A stretch of 64,000 nucleotides of DNA from CAYQQR01 sp964420035 (GCA_964420035.1 CAYQQR010000004.1:48422-112421), one strand, 5' to 3'. Numbered from the stretch's first letter, positions 15,558 through 25,066 are shown. Numbers and translations: made by a program. The notes: generated by a model from the sequence alone, not told the origin.

Positions 15558-16595
15558 ATGAAAGCCCTAGTCCTTGAAGAATACAACAAGTTAGTATACA
15601 GAGATTTCCCGGACCCGGATTTTAGGCCGGATGAAGTGATTATCAAGGTTAAAGCTGCCGGGATTTGTGGGAGTGATATCCATGGAATGGATGGAAGCAC
15701 GGGAAGAAGGATTCCACCCCTAATCATGGGTCATGAAGCCGCAGGGATAATCATAGAGACCGGGAAAAATGTTAAGGATTGGAAGAAAGGTGACCGGGTG
15801 ACCTTCGATTCGACTATTTATCCGCTGGATGACTGGTATACCCGCGATGGATTATATAATCTGAGTGACAACCGGATGGTGCTGGGCGTATCTACAGGAG
15901 AGTACCGAAGGCATGGAGCTTTAGCCGAATACGTGAACGTACCCCAACACATCCTGTATAAAATACCCGAAACTGTGAGTTTCACACAGGCTGCCATGGT
16001 GGAGCCTATTGCTGTGGCAACACATGCAGCGGAACTTACGCCACTGTCATGGAATGATACCGTTGTGGTAGTGGGTACCGGAATGGTCGGACTCTTTCTC
16101 ATTCAGGTGCTCCGGTCCAAAGGCTGTGGTACAATTGTGGGTACAGACATTGATGCCGATAAACTTGAATTGGCCAAAACACTTGGTGCCGATGTCATTG
16201 TAGAGGCCGGGAAAGCCGATTTAAGGCAGGAGCTGCTGGCCCTAACTGAAAATCGGGGTGCAGATGCCGCATTCGAAGTGGTGGGAAATGAAGAAAGCCT
16301 TTATACTGCAATAAGCTGTGTTCGCAAAGGAGCCACTGTAACCCTGATAGGAAATTTGACACCAAAGGTAGAATTACCTCTGCAAAAGGTGGTAACCCAA
16401 CAAATCAGGCTCCAGGGAAGCTGCGCCATTTGTGGAGAATACCCGGCTGTACTTGATATGATCTCGCGCGGACAGGTAAATACGGATGCAATATTAAGTG
16501 CCGTAGCACCTCTTTCGAAAGGAGCCACTTGGTTCAAGCGATTGTACGATAAGGAACCTGGTCTGACCAAAGTCGTGCTTCAACCTGGCAGGTAG
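15558..16595 (+). CDS. Medium-chain zinc-type alcohol/sorbitol dehydrogenase
   Basis: A 345-aa MDR dehydrogenase. The catalytic-zinc residues Cys37 (GICGSD), His59 and Glu60 (MGHEAAG) are present, as is the Rossmann motif GTGMVG with GTDID after strand 2, which favours NAD. The lobe that normally carries four cysteines for the structural zinc (about residues 84-107) contains no cysteine. The family oxidises polyols or secondary alcohols such as sorbitol, threonine or butanediol. It is the fourth gene of the operon opposite gntR; the base composition begins to fall here compared with the genes before it. Confidence 0.88.
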   Translation: MKALVLEEYNKLVYRDFPDPDFRPDEVIIKVKAAGICGSDIHGMDGSTGRRIPPLIMGHEAAGIIIETGKNVKDWKKGDRVTFDSTIYPLDDWYTRDGLYNLSDNRMVLGVSTGEYRRHGALAEYVNVPQHILYKIPETVSFTQAAMVEPIAVATHAAELTPLSWNDTVVVVGTGMVGLFLIQVLRSKGCGTIVGTDIDADKLELAKTLGADVIVEAGKADLRQELLALTENRGADAAFEVVGNEESLYTAISCVRKGATVTLIGNLTPKVELPLQKVVTQQIRLQGSCAICGEYPAVLDMISRGQVNTDAILSAVAPLSKGATWFKRLYDKEPGLTKVVLQPGR

Positions 16596-16620
16596 GAGAT
16601 AAATTAATGGTTTAAATACA

Positions 16621-17760
16621 ATGTCAGAAAAACTAAAAACATCCATTGTGGGATGCGGAAAGGTAACCGGTCTGCATGCTGCTGCTTTCAGGAACCTCAG
16701 TAATTCACAATTCTCGGCGGTCTGCTCAAGAAGTAAAGAAAAAGCTCACGAATATGCTGACCGATACGGGGTAAAAGCATATACAAACGTAACAGAGATG
16801 GTCACACGGGAAAAGATCGATGTGGTCAGTATCTGTACGCCTCATCCCTATCACCGCCAACCAACCCTGGCTGCTCTTGGAGCAGGGGCACATGTCCTTG
16901 TGGAAAAACCCCTTGCTTCCTCGCTAGAAAATTGTGATGCCATGCTGGAGGAAGCAAAAACCCAAAACAGGCAAATTGGTGTAATTTCCCAACGAAGATG
17001 GTATCCTCCCGTTCGGCGCGTAAAAAGAGCCATTGAAGAAGGAAAGATCGGGAAGCCGGTACTGGCTACGATACAGATGCTGGGCTGGCGTGACAAGGAT
17101 TATTATGACAGTGATCCATGGCGCGGTACCTGGTCGGGAGAGGGCGGTGGTGTTCTTGTTAACCAGGCCCCGCACCAGCTCGACCTGTTGCAATGGTATA
17201 TGGGTGAGATCGAAAGCTTGTTCGGTTTCTGGTCCAACCTTAATCATCCCTACATTGAAGTAGATGACACTGCCATTGCCCTGTTGAAATTCCGTAGCGG
17301 TGCTGTGGGTAATATAATCGTATCCAATGCCCAAAAGCCAGGTATACACGGAAAGGTACATGTCCATGGGAAGAATGGAGCTTCGGTAGGGGTACAAACG
17401 GATGGTGGTGCCATGTTTATCGCAGGAATGTCCGGTATACAAGAACCTCCAGTCAATGACCTCTGGACTGTTCCCGGAGAGGAAAGAAAGCTTCAGGAAT
17501 GGATCAGAGAGGATTCTGAATTTTTTAATAACCTGAGCAACCCAACAGCCTATTTCCACGAAAGGCAAATTGAGGATTTCCTCCGGTCTGTTCTGGAAGA
17601 CCGCAAATCTGCTGTCAGTGGAGCAGACGGAAAAGTCGCCGTGGAGATCTTTACCGCCATATACCGTTCAACACGCGATAATAAAGTAATACGCTGGCCT
17701 ATAGAGCCGGAAAACAATGATGATTTAGATGGAAGATTAAACAAACAGGCTGGCCAATAG
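16621..17760 (+). CDS. Gfo/Idh/MocA family oxidoreductase
   Basis: A 379-aa NAD(P)-dependent oxidoreductase with the Rossmann motif GCGKVT at residues 11-16, the signature VEKPLAS near 97-103, and a C-terminal substrate domain containing GGGVLVNQAPHQLDLL, where a His is often catalytic. Members act on cyclic polyols and sugars, for example inositol, glucose or sugar-nucleotide derivatives. It starts 25 nt after the alcohol dehydrogenase and probably ends this operon. Its 3' end overlaps the convergent GntP permease gene by 24 nt. The substrate is unknown. Confidence 0.88.
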   Translation: MSEKLKTSIVGCGKVTGLHAAAFRNLSNSQFSAVCSRSKEKAHEYADRYGVKAYTNVTEMVTREKIDVVSICTPHPYHRQPTLAALGAGAHVLVEKPLASSLENCDAMLEEAKTQNRQIGVISQRRWYPPVRRVKRAIEEGKIGKPVLATIQMLGWRDKDYYDSDPWRGTWSGEGGGVLVNQAPHQLDLLQWYMGEIESLFGFWSNLNHPYIEVDDTAIALLKFRSGAVGNIIVSNAQKPGIHGKVHVHGKNGASVGVQTDGGAMFIAGMSGIQEPPVNDLWTVPGEERKLQEWIREDSEFFNNLSNPTAYFHERQIEDFLRSVLEDRKSAVSGADGKVAVEIFTAIYRSTRDNKVIRWPIEPENNDDLDGRLNKQAGQ

Positions 17761-19098
17761 TGTAAAACAAAGTCCGCAGACAGCAATGATGGTTTCCATA
17801 ACCGTCCAGGAACGAAGCGTTTGTTTTTCATCCATACCGAAGTATCTGCTCACCAACCAAAAACCGCTGTCATTGAAATGAGATAAGATTGTGGCACCGG
17901 AAACAATGGCAATAACCACCAGGGCATATTCTGCACTATTGATTTGAAACACATCCAAAATCGGGCCAATCAGGCCTGCAGCCGTGATCATGGATACTGT
18001 AGCTGAACCCTGGGTAACCCTTACAACAGCAGCAAAGGACCAGGCCAGGAAAATGGGAGAAATGGAGGATCCAACCAGGGATTCTGCAAGCACTCTTCCA
18101 ATACCGCTATCAATAAGTACTTGTTTTAAAACTCCACCGGCCCCTGTTATTAATATTATAATCCCGGCCGGACCCAGAGCCTTAGAACTTAGTTCCATTA
18201 CTTTTTGTTTCGACATACCCCTCCTGAGGCACAATAAATACATTGCCAGCAGGGTGGCAATGACTAAAGCAGTAAAGGGATGTCCCAGGAAAACCAGGAT
18301 ATCCGTTATTAGGTTGCTTTGAAGAACTGATCTTCCAATCCCAAATTCCACCAGTGTACTCATAACAATCAATATCAGGGGAATGGTAATAATGAAAAAG
18401 ATCAGTCTAAAGGAGGGCGACTTCTTTTTAAGTGATTTGGTTTCGTAATTTTCCAAAGAAATTTCAGAAGGCGGCTTTATATTTATTTTTTTCGAGATAA
18501 ACCGGCCAAAAAAAGGACCGGAAATTATAGCGGTGGGAAGCCCCAATATTACCCCGAAGAGGATCACCCATCCAAGGTCTGCACCCAAAATCTTGGCCAC
18601 GGCAATGGGCCCGGGTGTTGGCGGTATAAAACTATGGGTTACTGCCAATCCTGCAAGAAGAGGTATTCCATAATACAACAGGGACTTGCCGGTACTTCTA
18701 CCAAGGGCATATATAATGGGGATAAGGATGATCAATCCCACGTCGAGAAAGACCGGTATGGCAACCAGGAAACCCGTGATCATCATAGCCCAGGAGGAAC
18801 GCCTTTCCCCCAATTTTCCAACAAGATAATGTGCCAGGGATTCTGCACCTCCCGAAATTTCGAGCATCTGACCGAAAATAGCACCCAATCCCACTACCGT
18901 GGCCACAAATCCCAGGGTTCCGCCCATACCCTTCTCAATGCTCTCAATAATCCCCGAAAGTGGCATACCTGCAAGTATTCCGGCCAATACCGCTGAAATC
19001 ATTAAAGAAATGAAGGCACTGATCTTAAATTTCAGGACCATCAATAAAAGTAGTCCAATACTTATAGCGATGACGAGAATGATATACGGCGTAGTCAT
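17737..19098 (-). CDS. GntP family gluconate/organic acid:proton symporter
   Basis: A 453-aa integral membrane protein with about 12-14 hydrophobic segments and GntP-family stretches: SAVLAGILAGMPLSGIIESIEKGMGGTLG split over the N-terminal hairpin, FLDVGLIILIPI, HSFIPPTPGPIAVA, and ATVSMITAAGLI near the end. GntP-type carriers import gluconate, ketogluconates, glycerate or related hydroxy acids with protons. It is a single gene on the minus strand, convergent with the Gfo/Idh gene and followed upstream by an AT-rich spacer and an IS element. It may feed a sugar acid to the adjacent oxidoreductases. Confidence 0.9.
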   Translation of the reverse strand: MTTPYIILVIAISIGLLLLMVLKFKISAFISLMISAVLAGILAGMPLSGIIESIEKGMGGTLGFVATVVGLGAIFGQMLEISGGAESLAHYLVGKLGERRSSWAMMITGFLVAIPVFLDVGLIILIPIIYALGRSTGKSLLYYGIPLLAGLAVTHSFIPPTPGPIAVAKILGADLGWVILFGVILGLPTAIISGPFFGRFISKKINIKPPSEISLENYETKSLKKKSPSFRLIFFIITIPLILIVMSTLVEFGIGRSVLQSNLITDILVFLGHPFTALVIATLLAMYLLCLRRGMSKQKVMELSSKALGPAGIIILITGAGGVLKQVLIDSGIGRVLAESLVGSSISPIFLAWSFAAVVRVTQGSATVSMITAAGLIGPILDVFQINSAEYALVVIAIVSGATILSHFNDSGFWLVSRYFGMDEKQTLRSWTVMETIIAVCGLCFTLLASLFV

Positions 19099-19340
19099 GG
19101 ATCTTAATAAATGAGAATACTTGAATTTTAATAACTAAATGCATGAAAAGGATTTACATACGACAATTACTAAAAGTTATTGAATATTAATATCAATTTT
19201 GAAATTAAAAGTATTAGAGATGTAAGAACATTCACAATAACTTGCTTTATCATAGTTCATAATTCAACACATTAAGTCCAGCATCATTATATCGATTTAA
19301 GACGTGAAGTAATTATTCAGGTATTGGTTAGTAAGCATTA

Positions 19341-20371
19341 ACGCGTTGTGCTATTAAGATGCCAGAGCATATTTTAAATGATTCAAAGGTCTATCATTAA
19401 TAGTATTGATATACTGCAACATAGTTACAGAAGCAATTTTTGAAAGAATTCGTATTGAAAGACCTGTTATCGTTTTTGCATAATTTCGTTTTAACATATA
19501 CTGATCGCAAAGTTGGGAGAACAGGGTTTCAATACGTTTGCGAGCTCTTGTAAATATGATTGGAAAAAGTTCTTTGTCACGTTGATTAAATCTCTTAGGA
19601 GTCTTTAGTCTGATCTGCTTGCTGGTGAAAAGATCCATCTGAATAGGTTTTGAGACGTAACCTTTATCCGCGATCAAGGTGCAATCACTTATTCCTGAGT
19701 GTTTTACTTCTTTCAGGTAGTGAAGATCATGAATGCTTGCTTTGGTTAGATCCATAGAGGAAAAAACGCCTCTGACAGAAGTAACCAGGTGTAATTTGTA
19801 TCCATAAAACCAAGATCGGTTCACCGAGGAATAGCCCTTGTCCGGTGCAGATTCAAAATTTTTCTTGCAGATTTTACAGGATCTTTCTCTGGCTATCTGG
19901 CATACAGGTACGGGGATAGAGTCAACCAGATAGGTGTCCTCACCTTCATTAAGAAAGTCAGCTATCCATTCGTTTAACTTGGCAATTAGATCTCCAAGTC
20001 GTTTTCTTCTTCGATTAAAACGGCTTCTGTCAATTAAATTGGGGAAATCGTCCATGTGGTCAGATTTTATTTTACCAAACAGATAGTTTTCACTATCGAT
20101 CCCAAGGGCTTCACCAGGCATGGATAGTGTAATTATTTCGCAATCAGACATTTTAGGCTTCTTAGGATAGAAGTAATAGTTGTCATCAGCATCAAGAGAA
20201 TCTTTAAAAAAGGATTTTGTAATGTTTAAAATCTTGTCGAAATTAGTTTTGAGATTGTGCATGATAAGGCAGTTTTTATGGTGAAATACTACCTTTAAAT
20301 TACTGAATATCAGTAATATGCACAATCTCTTTTTATTATATTTATCAACAGTTTTTAATAGCACAACGCGT
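19341..20371 (-). mobile_element. Complete IS982-family insertion sequence
   Basis: A 1031-bp element bounded by perfect 17-bp terminal inverted repeats, ACGCGTTGTGCTATTAA at 19341-19357 and its complement at 20355-20371, around one transposase gene. Two further outer bases could be added to the inverted repeats. I could not find a convincing target duplication: gttagta occurs on both sides but at unequal distances (7 and 5 nt) from the ends. It sits between the GntP gene and the terminator of the APC permease gene and breaks no visible gene. Confidence 0.88.
19354..20262 (-). CDS. IS982 family transposase
   Basis: A 302-aa DDE transposase starting at MHNLKTNFDK (20262); the longer reading frame upstream is AT-rich and runs into the inverted repeat. 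It has the IS982 hallmarks SDCEIITLSM, an FPNLIDRSRFNRRRK-type helix, YLVDSIPVPVC (first Asp), RSWFYGYKLHLVTS, CTLIADKGYVS (second Asp) and RKRIETLFSQL (Glu). The frame is intact, so the element may still be active. Confidence 0.9.
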   Translation of the reverse strand: MHNLKTNFDKILNITKSFFKDSLDADDNYYFYPKKPKMSDCEIITLSMPGEALGIDSENYLFGKIKSDHMDDFPNLIDRSRFNRRRKRLGDLIAKLNEWIADFLNEGEDTYLVDSIPVPVCQIARERSCKICKKNFESAPDKGYSSVNRSWFYGYKLHLVTSVRGVFSSMDLTKASIHDLHYLKEVKHSGISDCTLIADKGYVSKPIQMDLFTSKQIRLKTPKRFNQRDKELFPIIFTRARKRIETLFSQLCDQYMLKRNYAKTITGLSIRILSKIASVTMLQYINTINDRPLNHLKYALAS

Positions 20372-20394
20372 TATTAGTTAGTAGTTGATTATGT

Positions 20395-20431
20395 AAAAGT
20401 TAGCAGCAGGTTTGTCTTGCTGTTAACTTTT
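20395..20431. terminator. Intrinsic terminator hairpin after the APC permease gene
   Basis: 14-nt arms AAAAGTTAGCAGCA and TGCTGTTAACTTTT with a 9-nt loop; the one non-Watson-Crick position is G-U on plus and A-C on minus. Four or more T residues follow on both strands, so it could stop transcription of the permease operon from the right and read-through from the IS side. Confidence 0.65.
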
Positions 20432-20565
20432 TATACGCGATACTATATTAAAATAACAAATAAATCAGGCCCCTCACTATTACTTTTAACTACTAACAAC
20501 GCAACCAAAAAATCAGGCGTAACAAAAACAATTACTTTCGAATATTATTATGTTATGATCCCAAA

Positions 20566-21945
20566 TCAAGTTTCTTTAAAATTAAGAATCACCGGTTTCT
20601 TTTTAAATCCTTTGGTTCGTATGGCCAGGTAGATAAAACCTGCTAAAAACCATATACCGCCCATAATCTGAGAAGGAAGCGGTAAACTGATCCAGATTGA
20701 AAAACAAACCCCTGAACCCAATATGGGTGCAACGGCATCAAGAAAAATCCTTCGTCTTTCAGTTGGGGGTCTTAAGAAGAAGAATTGTCGGAAAGATGCA
20801 ATATTCACACCCATGAATGCTAGAAAGGCTCCAAAATTCAATAATTCGGCCGCATTTTTGTAGCTGATAAGCATAGCACCTACAATTGTCAAAACACCCA
20901 TGATAAGGATATTATAGGTAGGCGTTGAACGCTTTTTATCGAGATGGGCAAATATCTTTTTAGGCAAAATCCCATCCCTGCCCATACCAAACAATAGCCT
21001 TGCTGCTCCAACCTGCCCGGCGAGACCACTTCCCAGGCATGCTATAAATAAAATAACTGCAATGGCATTGAACATGATCCTGCCCCCTACCCTTTCGGCT
21101 ACATCATAAAATGCGGTTTCAGGTTGGATAAAAGTGTTGTAATCGGGCCATGCCCGCTGTGCAAGATAAATCTGGATGATACTGAACAATCCGGTAAAAA
21201 GGCATACAAGTACCGGTGCAAGTAGCATATTTCGTTTGGGGTTTTTAACATCCTCTGCCAGTGTGGTTACTCCGTCGAATCCTATGTAAGTCAAAGCTGC
21301 AAAAGAAGTTGCCGTCATTACAGCACTGAAATGGAATGTTTCCGGATTATAGAATGGTTTATAAGAAAACAGACCGCTGATTCCCTGCTTCTTGAAAATA
21401 TAATTAATAGATATTACGATGAATGTACTGATGACGACCATCATAATTCCAAGTAAAATGGTATTGGATCTCGCTGTGGTTTGTATACCCCTTAGATTAA
21501 GTATCGTAATGATCAACACCAAAATGATAACCCAAATAAAATAAGGTACGGCAGGCATGAGTCTTCCCAAGGTCAAGGATCCGTAAATTATATTAATTAC
21601 CGGCACTATAAGATAATCCAGGAACATTGCCCAGCCTGCCATAAAACCCAGATGAGGATTCAGTCCCTTGCCAACATAAGTATATGCTGAACCTGCAGAC
21701 GGATATAAAGAAGCCATACGTCCATAACTAACAGCCGTAAACATCATGGCTATCATAGCTATGGCCAGGGTTGTGACCATATGTCCTTGGGAGACTTGTG
21801 ATGCTATTCCAAAAAGCCCTACAGCCGCTACGGGTTGGATTAGTACGATGCCATAAAAAATAAGATCCCACAGACCTAAGACCCTGCGTAAGTGTGGAGT
21901 TGCATCATTATTCTGGAGATTCTTGTTTTTGCCCATGCAAGTCAA
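20566..21945 (-). CDS. APC superfamily permease (amino acid/polyamine type)
   Basis: A 459-aa membrane protein with about 12 transmembrane helices. The unwound helix-1 region (GLWDLIFYGIVLIQPVAAVGLFG), the helix-3 region (YPSAGSAYTYVGKGLNPHLGFMAGW) and FIGFDGV-like TYIGFDGVTTLAEDVKNPKRN are characteristic of APC permeases near the putrescine and ethanolamine importers. The gene overlaps the stop of the NagB-like deaminase gene by 4 nt, so the two are translationally coupled. The pairing suggests that the substrate is an amine or amino sugar rather than an ordinary amino acid. The ligand cannot be read from the sequence. Confidence 0.88.
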   Translation of the reverse strand: MTCMGKNKNLQNNDATPHLRRVLGLWDLIFYGIVLIQPVAAVGLFGIASQVSQGHMVTTLAIAMIAMMFTAVSYGRMASLYPSAGSAYTYVGKGLNPHLGFMAGWAMFLDYLIVPVINIIYGSLTLGRLMPAVPYFIWVIILVLIITILNLRGIQTTARSNTILLGIMMVVISTFIVISINYIFKKQGISGLFSYKPFYNPETFHFSAVMTATSFAALTYIGFDGVTTLAEDVKNPKRNMLLAPVLVCLFTGLFSIIQIYLAQRAWPDYNTFIQPETAFYDVAERVGGRIMFNAIAVILFIACLGSGLAGQVGAARLLFGMGRDGILPKKIFAHLDKKRSTPTYNILIMGVLTIVGAMLISYKNAAELLNFGAFLAFMGVNIASFRQFFFLRPPTERRRIFLDAVAPILGSGVCFSIWISLPLPSQIMGGIWFLAGFIYLAIRTKGFKKKPVILNFKET

Positions 21946-22874
21946 TGCATTTCTGTTTTACATTCTCCGAGTCCTCCTCTGTAATAATTAAATTGAACAT
22001 TAGAATGATCCGCTAACAAAGACATTGGAACAGAGCTATCCATGATCCTTTTCGAGATCATAAAGGCAGTCAATCTTTGTCCGAGCGGATTATCATGAAC
22101 TCCGGCTTGCCAGATCGATATCTTTTCCGCTTTCCAGGTTTCTGCCGGACCAACGGTTATGGCCCGGGTTGGTACAACGGTAACAAGTCCCCCGGAACTG
22201 GTCCTTGCATTCTGCATACAGGTTATGGGATGAAGGTCTACAACCCTAGTAGTCAGTTGCTTGAATTCTCCGGGACTCGGCGGTTGATTAGCATATTTTC
22301 CTTCCCGCTTCACAGGATCGTTAAATGCCCAGTGCTTGACATCACCCTGACCCCCCTGCATAACAGCACAACGGACACCACTATCCCAGCTCTTAATATA
22401 TTCAGAGACATCAGCCTTTGGAAAATGAAGATTCGAATCAGGTATGGAGTATTGCTTATCTATCCGGTTGAAACACAATTCCCTGTCGGCTCTTTCAAAA
22501 GAAAGAGGGTGATCTGCGGAAACCTCTTTTCCATTGAGGTACCATTCATCCATACCCCAGAAATGCGCGTTGGATAGATCAAGCTGCAATTCATTGACCA
22601 GGCGTGCTACGAGTGGTAGTTGCTCGGTAGGTCCAATAGGTCCGCAGATACCAACAGGCTGATCGCTGGTAGCCTGTTTCCATGCTGTAATATATTCCAG
22701 GGCTTCAGCAAGATAAAAATCCTCGAGGCTATTATAAAACAGGACTCTGAATCCTTCTCTTGAAAGCTGAATAAGGTCATTTACCGAGAGCTTAGCAGCA
22801 TCATTGATGATCTGATCGTCAAGAGTTGTATAATCCCACCAATCCGGTGCCAGAATACTTTTCCTTCGGGGCAT
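21942..22874 (-). CDS. Glucosamine-6-phosphate deaminase-like protein (NagB/RpiA fold) with altered active-site loop
   Basis: A 310-aa protein of the NagB family. GMDEW (Asp109, Glu110) replaces the canonical MDEY, and DHPLSFERADR resembles the following substrate loop. The key motif GGxGNDGHIAFNEP appears as GGQGDVKHWAFNDP (residues 174-187). His181 is kept, but the catalytic Asp position holds Val and the Asp is displaced by one, while the Glu is replaced by Asp186. NagB converts glucosamine 6-phosphate to fructose 6-phosphate and ammonia. The altered loop suggests a different amino sugar phosphate or a changed mechanism. It is divergent from the deacetylase/kinase operon at 23156. Confidence 0.8.
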   Translation of the reverse strand: MPRRKSILAPDWWDYTTLDDQIINDAAKLSVNDLIQLSREGFRVLFYNSLEDFYLAEALEYITAWKQATSDQPVGICGPIGPTEQLPLVARLVNELQLDLSNAHFWGMDEWYLNGKEVSADHPLSFERADRELCFNRIDKQYSIPDSNLHFPKADVSEYIKSWDSGVRCAVMQGGQGDVKHWAFNDPVKREGKYANQPPSPGEFKQLTTRVVDLHPITCMQNARTSSGGLVTVVPTRAITVGPAETWKAEKISIWQAGVHDNPLGQRLTAFMISKRIMDSSVPMSLLADHSNVQFNYYRGGLGECKTEMH

Positions 22875-23155
22875 GTTTCTATTGTATTGGTAAAATTTGA
22901 TTTTAAGTTTACAAAAATATCAAGGTATAGCTGTCATGCTAATATCTATACTTTTTTATTTGGTATTATTCTTTCAATATAAGTTTGCTATTTAAAGTCA
23001 GACAATATAACCCAACAATCATAAAATAGAATCGGAGCCTTTCCCAAGGCTTATTTTATTTTTAGAAGTTTATAAATACAAGGTTTTGAAGTAAGAGTAC
23101 CACCAATTATTTCTACTATATTATATATTCGTTTTTAAACCCAAATAAAGAAGTC
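22875..23155. promoter_or_regulatory. Divergent promoter region of the amino-sugar cluster
   Basis: 281 bp of AT-rich DNA without a gene. On minus, TATTTTTG (22919-22912) matches the -7 box TAnnTTTG and lies 38 nt before the NagB-like ATG; no clear -33 box accompanies it. On plus I found only imperfect boxes before 23156. Confidence 0.45.
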
Positions 23156-24211
23156 ATGAAGCCAAAAATCAAATGGGGTGTTATCGGTTCCGGAGGTATT
23201 GCAAAACGAAGAACTATTCCGGAAGGTATAATTCCCGCTGAAAATGCTACATTAGTTTCCGTTTATGATGTTGATCAAAAAGCCAATACTGAAACCGCTA
23301 ATGAATTCATCGCTATTTCGGCAAAAAACCTGGATGATCTGCTAAACACCGATATTCAGGCAGTCTACATAGCTTCTCCTGTTAACCATCACATAGAACA
23401 TGTTTTAGCAAGTGCAGAAGCAGGGAAACATGTGCTTTGTGAAAAACCCCTCGGTTTGAATGTAAAGGAGGCAGATAGGATGGTAAAAGCATGTAAGAGA
23501 AAGAATGTGAAACTGTCAGCAGGATATATGATGCGGTTTCATTCCCAGCACCTAGAAGTAAAAAAATTACTGGATGCAGGCAAATTAGGTAAACCTGTTT
23601 TCGCGAGAGCGCAACTATCCTGTTGGTACCCGAAAATGGAAGGGAGCTGGAGACAAGATCCCAAATTGGGAGGTGGTGGTTCCCTGATCGATATGGGCAG
23701 TCATTGCATTGATCTTCTGGAAATGTTTTTTGGCCATGTTAAAAGATTGCAGTGTTTTACCGGTAATATTTACCACGACTATGAAGCAGAGGATAGTGCC
23801 CTGGTCAGTATGGTATTTGAAAATGGTGCGCTTGGAATGGTGGACACATTTTTTTGTATTCCCGATAAGAGTAGTAAAAACGCATTGGAAATTTACGGAT
23901 CTTCAGGCAGCGTTTTGGCCCATGGAACACTCGGACAAGGTGAAGCAGGTACCATGACCGCATTTCTCGAGGAAGAGGGTACCGGATATGATGCACAGCA
24001 ATCCCGCGATGACTCTGATGGTATACCCGTAAAACCGGAACCGGTAAACATGTACCGTGAGGAGATAGAAGATATCAGCAACGCAATACTGGAAGATCAA
24101 GAACCGATGAATAATGCAGATCTGGCCATGCATAGCCAGAAAATATATGAAGCATGTTATAAATCTGCCAAGACCGGTAAAGTTATAGACCTTAATGAAT
24201 CAATCAAATAA
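23156..24211 (+). CDS. Gfo/Idh/MocA family oxidoreductase
   Basis: A 351-aa oxidoreductase with GSGGIA at residues 11-16, a CEKPLG signature near residue 98 and GGGGSLIDMGSHCIDLLEMFFG in the substrate domain (His is the likely catalytic residue). It is the first gene of a tightly packed plus-strand operon. Its last 17 nt overlap the start of the PIG-L deacetylase gene, so production of the two is coupled. In such a setting it probably oxidises a hydroxyl of a sugar or cyclitol before or after deacetylation. Substrate and cofactor are not evident. Confidence 0.88.
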   Translation: MKPKIKWGVIGSGGIAKRRTIPEGIIPAENATLVSVYDVDQKANTETANEFIAISAKNLDDLLNTDIQAVYIASPVNHHIEHVLASAEAGKHVLCEKPLGLNVKEADRMVKACKRKNVKLSAGYMMRFHSQHLEVKKLLDAGKLGKPVFARAQLSCWYPKMEGSWRQDPKLGGGGSLIDMGSHCIDLLEMFFGHVKRLQCFTGNIYHDYEAEDSALVSMVFENGALGMVDTFFCIPDKSSKNALEIYGSSGSVLAHGTLGQGEAGTMTAFLEEEGTGYDAQQSRDDSDGIPVKPEPVNMYREEIEDISNAILEDQEPMNNADLAMHSQKIYEACYKSAKTGKVIDLNESIK

Positions 24212-24989
24212 AAAGAAAGCTCTCGGAATCTTTTCCCACCCTGATGATGCCGAATTTCTCTGTGCAGGAACACTAAAACTTCTGAAAGACAATGGATGGG
24301 ATATTCACATAGCATCACATGCTCCGGGAGATAAGGGAACCGCGGAATATACCCGTGAAGATATTAGTCGTATCAGAACGAAAGAAGCTGCCCGCTCCGC
24401 GTCAATAATCGAAGCAGCCTACAGTTGCATGGACATGGAGGATGTTTATATCCTTTACGACAGGGAGAACATAAATAAAACCGTATCCCTTATTAGGGAA
24501 GTAAAACCAATCATTGTATTTACATCCAGCCCATCTGATTACATGATCGATCATGAAGTTACAAGCAGATTGGCACAAACGGCTTGTTTTTCCGCTGGCA
24601 TCATGAACATGGAAGTTGAGAAAAAGCCCTGGAAACCTGTGCCGTATTTGTATTATTGTGATCCCATGGATGGTTACAACAAATTTGGTGAATGGTTAAT
24701 CCCATCCATATACGTCGATATATCGGATGTAATATCAACAAAAGAAGAGATGCTTAAGTGTCATGAAAGTCAGCGAAACTGGTTAATGCAACATCACAAA
24801 ATTGATGAATATGTTTTATCGATGAAACAAACTGGTGCAAAACGGGGAAATGATATCTCAGTGGAATACGCGGAAGGCTTCAGGCAGCATCTGGGAAATG
24901 GTTTTCCCAGAGAGAATATTCTCAAAGAGGTACTCGGTAATCTTGTTATTACAAAGAATAAGGAATTGTATTCTGAAGATTGTAAATAA
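24195..24989 (+). CDS. PIG-L (LmbE) family N-deacetylase
   Basis: A 264-aa zinc-dependent deacetylase. The family motif HPDD is at residues 15-18 (FSHPDDAEFLCAGTL), with Asp18 as candidate base, and a second histidine occurs in DHEVTSR. PIG-L proteins remove acetyl groups from N-acetylglucosaminyl or similar amino sugar conjugates (GlcNAc-PI, GlcNAc-inositol, bacillithiol and chitobiose derivatives). The overlap with the upstream oxidoreductase and the downstream kinase and dehydrogenase argue for a step in breakdown of an N-acetylated amino sugar. No signal peptide is seen, so it acts in the cytoplasm. Confidence 0.88.
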   Translation: MNQSNKKKALGIFSHPDDAEFLCAGTLKLLKDNGWDIHIASHAPGDKGTAEYTREDISRIRTKEAARSASIIEAAYSCMDMEDVYILYDRENINKTVSLIREVKPIIVFTSSPSDYMIDHEVTSRLAQTACFSAGIMNMEVEKKPWKPVPYLYYCDPMDGYNKFGEWLIPSIYVDISDVISTKEEMLKCHESQRNWLMQHHKIDEYVLSMKQTGAKRGNDISVEYAEGFRQHLGNGFPRENILKEVLGNLVITKNKELYSEDCK

Positions 24990-25066
24990 CGGAGTGCGTT
25001 ATATCATCTTTATAAGGTCAAAGAGCGGATGAATTCCAGCCATAATCATTTAAAACAACTTTTCCA

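Noticed and set aside
19327..20383. gttagta on both sides of the IS element as a target duplication
   Set aside because: The copies lie 7 and 5 nt away from the inverted-repeat ends, so they are not directly adjacent as a true duplication should be.
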